From Faecalimonas umbilicata (GTDB taxonomy: Bacteria > Bacillota > Clostridia > Lachnospirales > Lachnospiraceae), in contig NZ_SLZV01000017.1 of assembly GCF_004346095.1 (NCBI RefSeq), positions 1 to 64,000 of the forward strand: 64,000 nt of DNA, written 5' to 3'. The position numbers were made by a program, and so were the translations under genes. Of the stretch, positions 8,995 through 18,467 are shown in pieces; the first letter of the stretch is position 1, and each line of letters begins with the position of its first letter. The notes under the pieces were generated by a model. It ran no database searches. It had not been told where the DNA came from and was given only the letters and a program-made list of their open reading frames with translations.

Positions 8995-9399
8995 ATGGAA
9001 TTTGAGCAAGATTATATTATGCGGATGATCAAAAGTATCGTCAGCTTCTTCATCAAACTAATTACTGGGAAGTCAGATACTGTCTATGAACTGCCCTCTG
9101 ATGGGCTTTACACCCCATGCGATGATATTTTCGCACGGATCCTTTCCCTCGCAGACGGCGGAAAAATCAACGAAGCCGAGAACCTTCTATACGCAAATGT
9201 CGAACCTGACAGCAAAGACTATCTGCTGATGGGACTGACGTTCTATTCGCATATTAACGAATATACCGATAATTTCTTATCGGATCACAATTACAGCCGC
9301 CAGGAGATTCAAGATGGAATCATCGCTTTTGCAAAAGAATTTACAATCGACGAAATGAACTCCCTATCGCTTTATCAGACACTGGAAGAAATGTTATAA
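8995..9399 (+). CDS. Conserved hypothetical protein, DUF6483-like
   Basis: The 134-residue protein opens MEFEQDYIMRMIKSIVSFF, the typical start of a conserved Firmicute family I associate with DUF6483. It has an amphipathic N-terminal helix and then tetratricopeptide-like helices (FARILSLADGGKINEAENLLY). The start follows AAGGAGAGG at 8981. No function is known. It lies about 100 bases after the membrane gene and ends before the hairpin at 9494. Confidence 0.75.
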   Translation: MEFEQDYIMRMIKSIVSFFIKLITGKSDTVYELPSDGLYTPCDDIFARILSLADGGKINEAENLLYANVEPDSKDYLLMGLTFYSHINEYTDNFLSDHNYSRQEIQDGIIAFAKEFTIDEMNSLSLYQTLEEML

Positions 9400-9493
9400 A
9401 ACATACTTTTTTTAGTTCCGTAAGGCCACATGGATGTCTCTGCATCTCTGATTTACAGACAATTACAGCCAAATCTTTTTCAAAAGAAAAATA

Positions 9494-9555
9494 CGAAAGT
9501 GATAACCAATTATATCAATTTAATTTTCATTGGATTATCACTTTCGCGTTTTTAT
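9494..9555 (+). terminator. Terminator after 8995 gene
   Basis: CGAAAGTGATAA pairs with TTATCACTTTCG (9535-9546), with inner CCAAT/ATTGG pairing, then CGTTTTT. Confidence 0.8.
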
Positions 9556-9644
9556 ATTCCTATATCATCTTATTTTCATAATCTTGTAACTCTTAAAAAA
9601 CATTATTACTAACCACCAATACCCTTACACCCATAAAAAAGGCT

Positions 9645-10112
9645 TCAGTATCTTCTGACCATCCGGTAAAACATTCCTTTCCCTGCTGGTGTTGACATCT
9701 CAAATTCCGTTCCTTCTATACAAAATCCTACATTTTGATAACATTTAATGGCTCTTTGATTCCAACTTCTGACATACAGGCAAAGCCACCTACCCGGATA
9801 CTGCTTTTCAACCTCTTCGCAAACCAACTTTAATATAGTTGTTCCATAATGCTTTCCGCAAAGCTCCGGGCGCACACCAAGTCCTATCGTAATCTTCTGA
9901 ATCCCGGGACATACATGGACAAATCCGACCAATTCTCCATCTTCCCATGTCCCGCAATATTCCTCTTCCTTCTCGGGATTGAAAAATCCACACTGTTCTC
10001 TTCTCATTTGTTCATGATCAGAAAGATTATACATCGCATATTTTCCATCATATTTCCATCCACAGATCTCTTTCTTATCTTTTTCACTCAGATATCGTAA
10101 TTCTATCTGCAT
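9645..10112 (-). CDS. GNAT N-acetyltransferase
   Basis: The 155-residue protein has a GNAT core: the motif A region GLGVRPELCGKHYGTTIL (acetyl-CoA binding) and motif B WNQRAIKCYQNVGF. ATG 10112 is preferred because GGGGAGAG sits at the right spacing; an in-frame GTG at 10118 overlaps the upstream stop. The substrate is unknown. It is coupled to the upstream TetM-like gene, with two bases between the stop and this start. Confidence 0.88.
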   Translation of the reverse strand: MQIELRYLSEKDKKEICGWKYDGKYAMYNLSDHEQMRREQCGFFNPEKEEEYCGTWEDGELVGFVHVCPGIQKITIGLGVRPELCGKHYGTTILKLVCEEVEKQYPGRWLCLYVRSWNQRAIKCYQNVGFCIEGTEFEMSTPAGKGMFYRMVRRY

Positions 10113-10114
10113 CT

Positions 10115-12853
10115 TCACTCTCCCCAGACATCCTTTAGCTCTTTTTTCCCAAGTCGTACCTCTTCCATTTGACCGGAAATCTCTTCATCGAGATAATCAA
10201 ACAGATAGTTTTTCCCCTTCTGCGGACGATTCAGATATTCTTCTCTTATCTGGCGCTGCACTTCTTCCACCTCTGTCCGAAGCTCCCGGGCAGATAACAG
10301 CTTTCCACCTTGTCCCAGTGTCACAACCTGCTCTACATTATCCGAAGTAGCAACCGTTACATGGTATTTTCTTCCAATCTCATGAACAACTTTTTCAATA
10401 TACTGGTCTGCAGTCTCCGCTTCTTTCGTATACACGACATAGATGTTATGGTATTTCTGAACCCCTAATTCCTGCCCTTGCACCTTGTATGCATCAAACA
10501 CAAGAATCAGATTACATTTCTTGAATCCCTGATAGTTGCACAACACATCCATCAGTTTATTTCTCGCCCCTTCGATATTGACTTTTGCAAGCTCTTTTAG
10601 ATCTTCCCACGCAAAAATCACATTGTATCCATCTACAAGCAGATATTCTTCCATCTGATCCTTTCGAATCCGCTTTTGTCTTTCCTCCGGGCTCTCTACT
10701 CGCCGCTCAGCAATCGGACGTTTTCTCTCTATTTTTCCATAGGTACGAAGGAAAATTTCCTCTAGTTCTTTATCCTCTTCAACACTTCTTGAAAAACTAC
10801 TCGAAACTCTTCCACTCTGTACGCTTCCCTGACCTTTCTTAGCCTCAATTGCCGATTTCTCTTTTTCTGCCTCAGGTGTCCACACATATTCCAAATGCAT
10901 ATGATCCGGCACTTGATCCCAGCTGACATGAAAACCTGCTCCATGCGCACAGAAAACGGATCCGGTCGGATTGTCCAGATCTCCCTCGGAATCATATCCG
11001 ATCTGCTCTATCACTTCCTCTGCATTGTGGCAAGGTGCATATCCCTTTAAAGTACAGAACAGTCGTCCTCTTCCTTTCGTGTAACTTGTCACTTCCAGCT
11101 GATAATCCCTCATCTCAGATACCGGAGCGCTCCCGGTGATCACCGCAAAGTCTCCCTCTGTATCCGGTGTCTGAAATTCTCCTGCCATTCTCTGAATATC
11201 TGTCAGTGCTCTTCCGACAAATTCAGCCGGGATCTCCATCCGAAATTCATAGTACGGTTCCAAAAGCACACTTTCTGTCGATTTTAACCCTTGGCGAACC
11301 GCACGGTAAGTTGCCTGACGGAAATCTCCTCCTTCTGTATGCTTCAGATGTGCCCTGCCTGCAACAAGCGTAATCTTCATATCTGTGATCGCAGATCCAG
11401 TCAGCACACCCCTATGCTCTTTTTCGGCCAAATGTGTTAAGATCAGCCGCTGCCAGTTTCGGTCAAGGACATCCTCACTGCAGTCTGCCGCAAACACAAG
11501 TCCACTTCCCGATTCTCCTGGTTCTAGAAGCAGATGTACTTCCGCATAATGGCGCAGCGGCTCAAAATGCCCGACACCTTCCGCCGGACGTTTGATCGTC
11601 TCCTTATATACAATATTTCCCGGTCCAAACGTGACTTCTGTCTGAAATCGTTCCCGGATCATACTTTGTAAAATCTCTGTCTGTACTTCCCCCATCAGCT
11701 GCGCATGAATTTCCCCAAGTTCCTCATTCCACACGATATGAAGCTCCGGATCTTCTTCCTCCAGCTGGCGAAGCTTGAGCAGCATTCCGTGGGTATCGCA
11801 TCCTTCCGGGAGTATCAGCTGATAATTTAAAACCGGAGTCAGCACCGGCCCTTCCGATGGCGGCTCTACCCCAAGTCCTTCTCCCGGATACGTTTTCGTA
11901 AGGCCGGTCACCGCACACACACGCCCTGCACGCACTTCCTGAACCGCATCATATTTCTCACCGGAATAAATCCGGATCTGGCTAACCTTCTCCTCCACAT
12001 CCTGATATCGTATCAGATCCCGGACTTTTAATACACCCCCGGTCACTTTCAGATATGTCAGACGGTTCCCCTGCGGATCCCGCGCAATTTTATAGACTTT
12101 TGCGCCAAATACATCCGGATAAGTCTTTTCTTCGGTATATCGTTCCAGACCGCCAAGCAATTCCTCCACCCCGGCATTTTTTAACGCGGAGCCAAAATAG
12201 CACGGAAATAGTTTCCGCTCCCCGATCAGTCTGGAAATCTCTTCTCGGTCGATCGTGCCATGTTCCAGATAGCTTTCCAGCACCTGCTCCTCTGCCATCG
12301 CCACATTTTCCAGAAATTCCTCCGAATCTTCCGCTTCCCCAAATCGGATACAGCTTCCGGAGAGCTTCGCCCGAAGTTCCTTCAGCAGTTTTTTTGCATC
12401 TGTACCATTCTGGTCCATTTTATTGACGAACAAAAACACCGGGATCCGATACTGCTTTAAAAGCTTCCACAACGTCTCCGTATGTCCTTGCACACCGTCC
12501 GCCCCATTGATCACAAGGATTGCATAATCAAGCACCCGGAGTGTCCGCTCCATTTCCGCCGAAAAATCCACATGTCCCGGTGTATCCAAAAGCGTGATCT
12601 GAAGTTCTCCGGATACAAGCTCTGCCTGCTTTGAAAAAATCGTAATTCCCCGTTCCCGCTCCAGCTCATAAGTATCCAGGTAGGCATTCCCATGGTCCAC
12701 TCTTCCCTGCTGCCGGATTCTTCCACTCAGATAGAGCATACTTTCCGACAATGTTGTCTTCCCTGCATCTACATGGGCCAGCAGCCCGATACATATATGA
12801 TCTGACGGCTTTTTCGCCATATTTTTTCCTCTGTCCTCAGACATATTTTCCAT
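10115..12853 (-). CDS. TetM-like translational GTPase fused to C-terminal NYN domain
   Basis: This 912-residue protein has two parts. Residues 1 to about 640 are an EF-G/TetM-type factor: LLAHVDAGKTTL (P-loop), DTPGHVDF (G3), NKMD (G4), and EF-G domains II-V. After a charged linker near 680-735, the last 175 residues are a YacP/NYN RNase-like domain (LLVDGYNVI; LVFDAYK; ATSDNVEQ, keeping the acidic residues of the PIN/NYN fold). Classic ribosomal protection proteins are about 640 residues without this tail, so tetracycline resistance should not be assumed. A ribosome-associated RNA-processing or rescue role is plausible. The start at 12853 follows AAAGGGGG. Confidence 0.85.
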   Translation of the reverse strand: MENMSEDRGKNMAKKPSDHICIGLLAHVDAGKTTLSESMLYLSGRIRQQGRVDHGNAYLDTYELERERGITIFSKQAELVSGELQITLLDTPGHVDFSAEMERTLRVLDYAILVINGADGVQGHTETLWKLLKQYRIPVFLFVNKMDQNGTDAKKLLKELRAKLSGSCIRFGEAEDSEEFLENVAMAEEQVLESYLEHGTIDREEISRLIGERKLFPCYFGSALKNAGVEELLGGLERYTEEKTYPDVFGAKVYKIARDPQGNRLTYLKVTGGVLKVRDLIRYQDVEEKVSQIRIYSGEKYDAVQEVRAGRVCAVTGLTKTYPGEGLGVEPPSEGPVLTPVLNYQLILPEGCDTHGMLLKLRQLEEEDPELHIVWNEELGEIHAQLMGEVQTEILQSMIRERFQTEVTFGPGNIVYKETIKRPAEGVGHFEPLRHYAEVHLLLEPGESGSGLVFAADCSEDVLDRNWQRLILTHLAEKEHRGVLTGSAITDMKITLVAGRAHLKHTEGGDFRQATYRAVRQGLKSTESVLLEPYYEFRMEIPAEFVGRALTDIQRMAGEFQTPDTEGDFAVITGSAPVSEMRDYQLEVTSYTKGRGRLFCTLKGYAPCHNAEEVIEQIGYDSEGDLDNPTGSVFCAHGAGFHVSWDQVPDHMHLEYVWTPEAEKEKSAIEAKKGQGSVQSGRVSSSFSRSVEEDKELEEIFLRTYGKIERKRPIAERRVESPEERQKRIRKDQMEEYLLVDGYNVIFAWEDLKELAKVNIEGARNKLMDVLCNYQGFKKCNLILVFDAYKVQGQELGVQKYHNIYVVYTKEAETADQYIEKVVHEIGRKYHVTVATSDNVEQVVTLGQGGKLLSARELRTEVEEVQRQIREEYLNRPQKGKNYLFDYLDEEISGQMEEVRLGKKELKDVWGE

Positions 12854-13015
12854 GAAAATCCCCCTTTCTGTGATTGTTAATACAAGGATTATCATATCAC
12901 AGAAAGAGGGATAAGTCGACCAGTCCTTCTTTTTATCTCGCAGGGAGTGCGGTCTGCAGATCCAAGATAAGTCTGCCGCACAGCTTTTGGGGCAAATAAA
13001 GTTCCATCCCGGGCG

Positions 13016-14320
13016 CTATATCATCACCGGAATATACAGAAACAGCACAAACCTCTCCTCTTCTTTTGTAATTTCCATGCTTCCCCCATATCTCTGTACG
13101 ATCTCCTGAATGCTCTTCAACCCATATCCGTGCAGCTTCCGATCTTTCTTCGTCGTCTGCGGAAGGAGGCCCGGCGCAGCCTTTTCCGAAATTTTTCCTT
13201 CACTTTTTGCAGTGTTTTCTATCTTCATCACAAACAATCCTTTCTCATTCTTGGCCTGCAGAGAAATTTTTCTTTTTTGTCCGGGCAATTTTTCACACGC
13301 CTCGATCGCATTGTCAAGACTGTTTGCAAACAACACCGAGAGATCCACCGAATCCATGTCAATTTTGGACGGCACTTGCAGATCATACGCAAATGCAATC
13401 TGTTCCAGCTCCATTTTGCCGGTCTTTGTACTCAGCACGGCATTGATCACCGGATTTTCACAATACTGTACATTCCTTTTGATCCCCGGACGATCCAGAA
13501 GTTTGTCGAGATATGCCTTGTGTTCCTCCCCGGAAAGTCCTGCAAGTGTCTGAAGATGATTTGTCATATCGTGCCGCAGTTTTCTGACTTCCAGCTGCTG
13601 CCGCTCCAATGATTCATAATAGAGCTGATTCATTTCTAAAAGCCTGCTGCTCTGCTCCAGCTCATACTGATGGGATAACACGACGACTGCCCAGATCAGA
13701 CCGACAAATGAAAGGATACAAAGACAGAGGATCGTCTTATTGAACGCCGCATTTGCTGTAAGAATTTCACCATTGTACTCCTGAAACAACACAACCGACA
13801 AAACGGTACAAAAAGGTGTCAACGTCAACAGTCCCAAAAGACTCCAGAGCCGATTGGACAACTCATAGGATTTCTTCGGGACAAATTTTTTCACACTGCA
13901 ATAGATCATCAGGTAAAAAAGCAGTTTTACAGACAGATAGACGATTCTTTCCTGCTCCGTCGGTATTCCACTGTCAGCCGACAATAGATAATTATCTATC
14001 AGCACACTAAAAGAAGATGTCAGGCTGATGATCATAAAGGAAAGTGACAGCTTTTTTAACAGACTTCCTTCACATCCGAGCAGGATTCCCGCCACAAATA
14101 TCAGCACCGTCGGAGGGAGGTTCACCAGATCCCCGATAAAAAACGGCATAGAGCTCAGGAGCCAACTGCAGCCAAAGAGCAGAAGCTTCCAGTACCACTG
14201 TCGGCGTACCACAAAAAATCGTTCGATCGTAAAGCTGACTGCCAAAGCAATAAAGATTGAGCAGATTATCTGAAACACCCTGAAATACTCCGCAATCGAA
14301 AGAATCACTTTTTCTATCAT
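13016..14320 (-). CDS. GHKL sensor histidine kinase, AgrC/LytS-like
   Basis: The 434-residue kinase has six or so N-terminal membrane segments (to about residue 210), then a coiled dimerisation helix with LRHDMTNHLQTLAGLSGEEHK, whose His is the phospho-acceptor. A GHKL ATPase follows, with N-box LFANSLDNAIEACE and G-box HGYGLKSIQEIVQRYGG. This is the HPK10 class often paired with LytTR regulators and peptide signals. It overlaps the response regulator by four bases. No cognate peptide gene is seen nearby; the divergent ABC transporter is the likely target. Confidence 0.92.
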   Translation of the reverse strand: MIEKVILSIAEYFRVFQIICSIFIALAVSFTIERFFVVRRQWYWKLLLFGCSWLLSSMPFFIGDLVNLPPTVLIFVAGILLGCEGSLLKKLSLSFMIISLTSSFSVLIDNYLLSADSGIPTEQERIVYLSVKLLFYLMIYCSVKKFVPKKSYELSNRLWSLLGLLTLTPFCTVLSVVLFQEYNGEILTANAAFNKTILCLCILSFVGLIWAVVVLSHQYELEQSSRLLEMNQLYYESLERQQLEVRKLRHDMTNHLQTLAGLSGEEHKAYLDKLLDRPGIKRNVQYCENPVINAVLSTKTGKMELEQIAFAYDLQVPSKIDMDSVDLSVLFANSLDNAIEACEKLPGQKRKISLQAKNEKGLFVMKIENTAKSEGKISEKAAPGLLPQTTKKDRKLHGYGLKSIQEIVQRYGGSMEITKEEERFVLFLYIPVMI

Positions 14321-15030
14321 GAGAGATCACCACCGATCATGGCTTTCGCAAGCGCTGCAACCGCATCCTGCTTCAGCGCCCGGCTGATCGGCAGTTCCTC
14401 GCTTCCGATCCGCACCGAAGATGCGCCGATATAGGACACCGCATCTGCATTGACAAGGTAGCGCTGATGGATCCGCACGAAAGTTTTCCCGACCCGAGCT
14501 TCCACCTCATCCAGTTTGGCATAGAAGGACAGCTCCTTTTCCCTTGTCACCGCCACCACTTTTCTCTTCTCACTGTAAAAATACTGTATTTCATCCTGGT
14601 AAAGCCTGTATACGCCGTCCCCATTCTGAAAGACAAACTGCTTCTGCCGCACCTGCTCCAGCTGTCTGCGCACACGCGAAAGCACACTGGAAAGCCGGTC
14701 CGCATCCACAGGCTTTACAAGATAATCAACTGCCTGCACACGGTACCCCTCAAACACAAAATCCCGAAAACCAGTCACAAACACGATCTGGATTCTTGTG
14801 TCAAATTCCCGGATCTGCTCTGCTGTCCGGATTCCGTTAACCCCTTTCATCTCCACATCCAGAAACAGAAGATCAATCTCCCCCGGGTGCTTCTTCAGCC
14901 AGCTGACCGCCGTCTCTCCCCCGGAAAACTCATAGACAATCTCCTCGGTTTCTTCTAAGAGTTTCTCAAGTTCCAACCGAAGCGCATCTCTTGCATAGCA
15001 TTCATCATCACAGATTCCAATTCTTAACAT
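14317..15030 (-). CDS. LytTR-family response regulator
   Basis: The 237-residue protein has a receiver domain (GICDDE, LLFLDVEMKGVNGI with the phospho-Asp, Lys in YLVKPVDADRL) followed by a LytTR DNA-binding domain (DEVEARVGKTFVRIHQRYLVN). It starts after AGGAGGTATAGATC. With the kinase it forms an operon that diverges from the ABC transporter at 15431, whose expression it probably controls. Confidence 0.93.
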   Translation of the reverse strand: MLRIGICDDECYARDALRLELEKLLEETEEIVYEFSGGETAVSWLKKHPGEIDLLFLDVEMKGVNGIRTAEQIREFDTRIQIVFVTGFRDFVFEGYRVQAVDYLVKPVDADRLSSVLSRVRRQLEQVRQKQFVFQNGDGVYRLYQDEIQYFYSEKRKVVAVTREKELSFYAKLDEVEARVGKTFVRIHQRYLVNADAVSYIGASSVRIGSEELPISRALKQDAVAALAKAMIGGDLS

Positions 15031-15430
15031 GATCTATACCTCCTCAATGTCCACAGAATTAAGAACTATCACACACCGAATACCTTGTCTCCATGCGACA
15101 TTTACATATTTCCATTGTGCACCCCATCTCCTGGCACATCTATTTTCCTATGCATTATAACATAAATCTTTGTCTCTGCGCCTCCTGCTTTTCTCTCTCC
15201 GGATACAAAACTTTACATTCCGGCTGCTATTTTTTACATTTCTCCTCATCCCCCTCCAAACATTACATCAGAACTGCCATTCTTTCCATCCCAAATTTTA
15301 CTTCTTCTTTTCCATGCTATACTTTTTTCAACAGCAACACAAAAGAACAATCCGGGATCATAAATTTCCATAAACTCCGGATTCTGTCCATACAGATTTC
15401 ATTCAAACAATTCAGAAAGGTGGTATTTCT
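15031..15430. promoter_or_regulatory. Divergent regulatory gap between LytTR system and ABC transporter
   Basis: This 400-base gap has no plausible gene. On the minus strand there is a TATAAT (around 15157) suitable for the response-regulator promoter, and on the plus strand several T-rich tracts before the ABC ribosome site GAAAGGTGG. I could not identify paired LytTR direct repeats with confidence. Confidence 0.4.
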
Positions 15431-16204
15431 ATGCTGTATGTAAAAAATCTTCATAAATCTTATCAGGTCGGAGCAACCAGCTATGAGGTGTTAAAAGGCG
15501 TCAGTCTCAGCGTTGCACAAGGCGAATTTGTCGCTGTCATGGGCCCGTCCGGCTCCGGGAAAAGCACCCTTTTAAACTGCATCTCCTGCTACATTCCATT
15601 TGAGGAGGGAAAGATTACACTCGGACAAAAAGAATTAAAAGGCTTGTCGGAAGATGCCCTTGCACATATCCGAAACGAAAAACTAGGATTTGTCTTTCAG
15701 GATTTTATGCTGCTTGATGGACTAACCGTACGGCAGAACATCCTCCTCCCTGCGATCATCCGAGGAAATGTGGGAAGAAAGGAAGAGACGATGGCAGACC
15801 GGCTCTGTAACTTATTTGGTATTGCGCAGATTGCCGGCAAATATCCGGCAGAAATTTCCGGTGGAGAACGGCAGCGGACCGCAGTTGCAAGAGCACTGAT
15901 CAACTCCCCGCTTCTGATCCTCGCAGATGAACCGACCGGAAATCTTGACTCGAAATCCAGCCGCGCTGTCATTGATTCTTTCCTGGAGGCAAAAGCTTCT
16001 CTGAAAGCAACCATCTTCATGGTGACTCATGACAGCTTTTCCGCCTCCTTCTGCGACCGTGTCATCCTGCTCAAAGATGGAGTTGTCTATAAAAATATGG
16101 AACGAAACAGTTCCCAGCATGCTTTTCACGATGCACTTTTAGAGGAATTAAAACAGATGAATACGTTAGAAGAGGAGGAAGAGAACAATGAAAACCTTAA
16201 CTGA
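15431..16204 (+). CDS. ABC transporter ATP-binding protein, BceA/LolD class
   Basis: The 257-residue ATPase carries Walker A GPSGSGKST, Q-loop VFQDFMLL, signature SGGERQRTAVARAL, Walker B LLILADEPTGNLD and H-loop VTHD. The sequence is of the MacB/LolD/BceA group that partners FtsX-type permeases. Its 3' end overlaps the permease start by 17 bases. Such pairs next to a two-component system usually export or sense cell-envelope peptides. Confidence 0.93.
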   Translation: MLYVKNLHKSYQVGATSYEVLKGVSLSVAQGEFVAVMGPSGSGKSTLLNCISCYIPFEEGKITLGQKELKGLSEDALAHIRNEKLGFVFQDFMLLDGLTVRQNILLPAIIRGNVGRKEETMADRLCNLFGIAQIAGKYPAEISGGERQRTAVARALINSPLLILADEPTGNLDSKSSRAVIDSFLEAKASLKATIFMVTHDSFSASFCDRVILLKDGVVYKNMERNSSQHAFHDALLEELKQMNTLEEEEENNENLN

Positions 16205-18338
16205 TACTTTTTCTGCCTTAAGAAAAAAGAACCGAAAAAATTACACACTGTACTTTATCTGTAACTTTACAGCGCTTTTACTGATCACAGCCTACTCCGC
16301 GATCCTGACTTCGCCGACTGTCCTTCTCGTTCTTCCAGAAGGCGGTGACAGCAGAAAACAGGCAATGATGATCTTCGCCCTCGCCTGCATCGGATGCGTA
16401 ATTTTTACCATCTATGCCGGAAATATCTTCTTCCGCATGAAGTCAAGGGAACTCGGAATCTTCCTCGCACTCGGAACTTCTAAAAAAGTACTTCGAAATC
16501 ATCTATACAAGGACACTGCTGTCACTTCCTTAAGCGCTTCCCTGCTCGGAACCTCACTTGGGATTCCATTTGCCTGGTCTATCTGGCAGCTGTTCCGTCT
16601 GCTTGTTGTAGATAGCACTGAGATGCGTTTGGTTCTGGACTTTCGCTGTCTCCTGATTCCGGCAGCCTTTATCCTGATCATTTTACTTTTTGCATTTCTC
16701 CTTGGAAGACGGACACTTTACCGCACGAACATTATGGATGTCGTGAATGAAGAACACAAAAACGAACCCGTGCGGGATGTAAAGCCATGGTATGCCTCCG
16801 TCGGTATTTTGCTGATGATCCTCGGAGGAACCGCCGGATATTTTGGACCAACGATTTATCAAGTAGTATTCCGGCGCTTTTCGTCCCCATTTTTACCCCT
16901 CCTTTACATACCGCTCTTCATCGGTCTGTATATGTTTCTTTTGCACATTGTGGTACGTGGGTTCGGAAACCATAAAAAGCATCCATACAAAGGGATTATC
17001 TCACGCAGTATGATGAAATTTCATGGAAAACAGACTGTAAATAATATGATGGTCATTGCACTGCTCGTGGCAGGCGGTGCCTTCGCATTGTTCTATATCC
17101 CAACGCTACAGACCAGTCAGGCGATGCAAGTAAAATCCACTCCATATGATTATTCTTTCCACTATCCCATCGGTCAGCCGGTTCCAGGAAAAGAAGAAAT
17201 TGCAGATCTTGCCAAAGATTATGACCTCTCGATTAAAGATTACAAGGAAGAAGCAACCATCCTTCTCGGCATGTCAACCACGGTAGAGCGAACTACGGAC
17301 GACGGAAAACTCTACACTGTCTATGAGGAATTTGCCAATGAGGGAACCTTCCTTACCGCTTCCGCTTTTGAATTTCTGACCGGACAGAAGACAGAAGTTG
17401 CACCCGGAACATACAAAGCAGTTTCCAATGAGGATGAGACCGACACCTACTGGCTCACCTCCGACGCAGATCAAATCATCAACATGACGACGATGAAAAA
17501 ACTTCCAGTTACTTTTGACGGCTATCTGCACTACAGTCTGTTCTCCGGGCGCTCAAACTATTATGTTCTAAACGATGCAGACTATGAAAAGATGGAAGTC
17601 GGTCTAGGCGATGAATGGACGGAACATCAAGTCCTGTTTAACATTGACGGAGAAGACAACTACGAATTTGCCGACAAATTATTCCATGTTTTCATGGATG
17701 CACTCGGAGAAAAATACGCAATCTCATCCAACTATGACCGCGTTGTAAAATATGGTCGTTCCGTCAATGGGAAAAGTTACTTTCTCGATGAACCTGAGTA
17801 TGCAGCCGATGCAAAAGTAGATTATGCAGACTGTGACGGCAGCACTTTCCGATTCGGATGGAAATACATGCCTTCCTTCAAAATGCTGGACTCCACTGAT
17901 TTTGTTCGCACAACGGCAGTTTATCTGATGCTGTTCTTCTTTATCACCATTATCTGTGTCATGGCAGCGCTGATCATCTGCTATACAAGAAGTATCTCCA
18001 TCGTCCTGAACAACCGCTACGTCTTTGAGGATTTGAAACGGCTCGGCGCCTCCCCTGCATTCCTCACAAAAGAAGTAAAAGCACAGACGAGAAAAATCTT
18101 CTTTACCCCTTCCATCATTGGAATGGTCGCTATGTACTTCTTCTTTTCCATGATCATGTACGCAAATGACGGCACCATTTCTTTCACGGAAATTGCCTCA
18201 CTGCTTGTGTGCCTGGCACTCTTATTCGTACTTGTCCTAATCATCTGGATTGTATACAATGCAACCGTCCGCAAGATGAAACAGATGCTGGGAATACAAC
18301 AGCCCAAGAATATGAATCGGGTAATGCAAGTGGAGTAA
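16188..18338 (+). CDS. FtsX-type ABC permease, BceB-like
   Basis: The 716-residue permease has an N-terminal membrane helix (about 22-45), three more by residue 170, further helices around 205-290, a large extracytoplasmic domain of roughly 250 residues (about 310-565) rich in D, E and Y, and a final three-helix FtsX block (from about 578). This layout matches BceB-type antimicrobial-peptide sensor permeases. The start uses GAGGAGG upstream of ATG 16188. Its cognate regulator here is LytTR/GHKL, unlike the usual BceRS-type pair. Confidence 0.88.
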   Translation: MKTLTDTFSALRKKNRKNYTLYFICNFTALLLITAYSAILTSPTVLLVLPEGGDSRKQAMMIFALACIGCVIFTIYAGNIFFRMKSRELGIFLALGTSKKVLRNHLYKDTAVTSLSASLLGTSLGIPFAWSIWQLFRLLVVDSTEMRLVLDFRCLLIPAAFILIILLFAFLLGRRTLYRTNIMDVVNEEHKNEPVRDVKPWYASVGILLMILGGTAGYFGPTIYQVVFRRFSSPFLPLLYIPLFIGLYMFLLHIVVRGFGNHKKHPYKGIISRSMMKFHGKQTVNNMMVIALLVAGGAFALFYIPTLQTSQAMQVKSTPYDYSFHYPIGQPVPGKEEIADLAKDYDLSIKDYKEEATILLGMSTTVERTTDDGKLYTVYEEFANEGTFLTASAFEFLTGQKTEVAPGTYKAVSNEDETDTYWLTSDADQIINMTTMKKLPVTFDGYLHYSLFSGRSNYYVLNDADYEKMEVGLGDEWTEHQVLFNIDGEDNYEFADKLFHVFMDALGEKYAISSNYDRVVKYGRSVNGKSYFLDEPEYAADAKVDYADCDGSTFRFGWKYMPSFKMLDSTDFVRTTAVYLMLFFFITIICVMAALIICYTRSISIVLNNRYVFEDLKRLGASPAFLTKEVKAQTRKIFFTPSIIGMVAMYFFFSMIMYANDGTISFTEIASLLVCLALLFVLVLIIWIVYNATVRKMKQMLGIQQPKNMNRVMQVE

Positions 18339-18410
18339 TGTAAGTTACATAGCTACATAAAAATAACCGATAGAAATAAACAGGTTTGTAAAAATAATTG
18401 AACTATATGA

Positions 18411-18455
18411 AAAATGCCGTAAAGTGCTTCTTACGACCACTTTTACGGCATTCTT
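18411..18455. terminator. Bidirectional terminator between ABC permease and parvulin
   Basis: AATGCCGTAAA and TTTACGGCATT form an 11-bp stem with A and T runs on the two flanks. It serves both convergent genes. Confidence 0.8.
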
Positions 18456-18467
18456 TGTATCACTCAT

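Noticed and set aside
10115-12853. Calling this a tetracycline resistance gene (tetM/tetW)
   Set aside because: The length, the NYN tail and the housekeeping-like context differ from real tet genes; only the GTPase family is supported.
12896-13015. Inverted GTGCGG/CCGCAC as terminator of the histidine kinase gene
   Set aside because: The stem is short, the loop is long and no T run follows on the minus strand.
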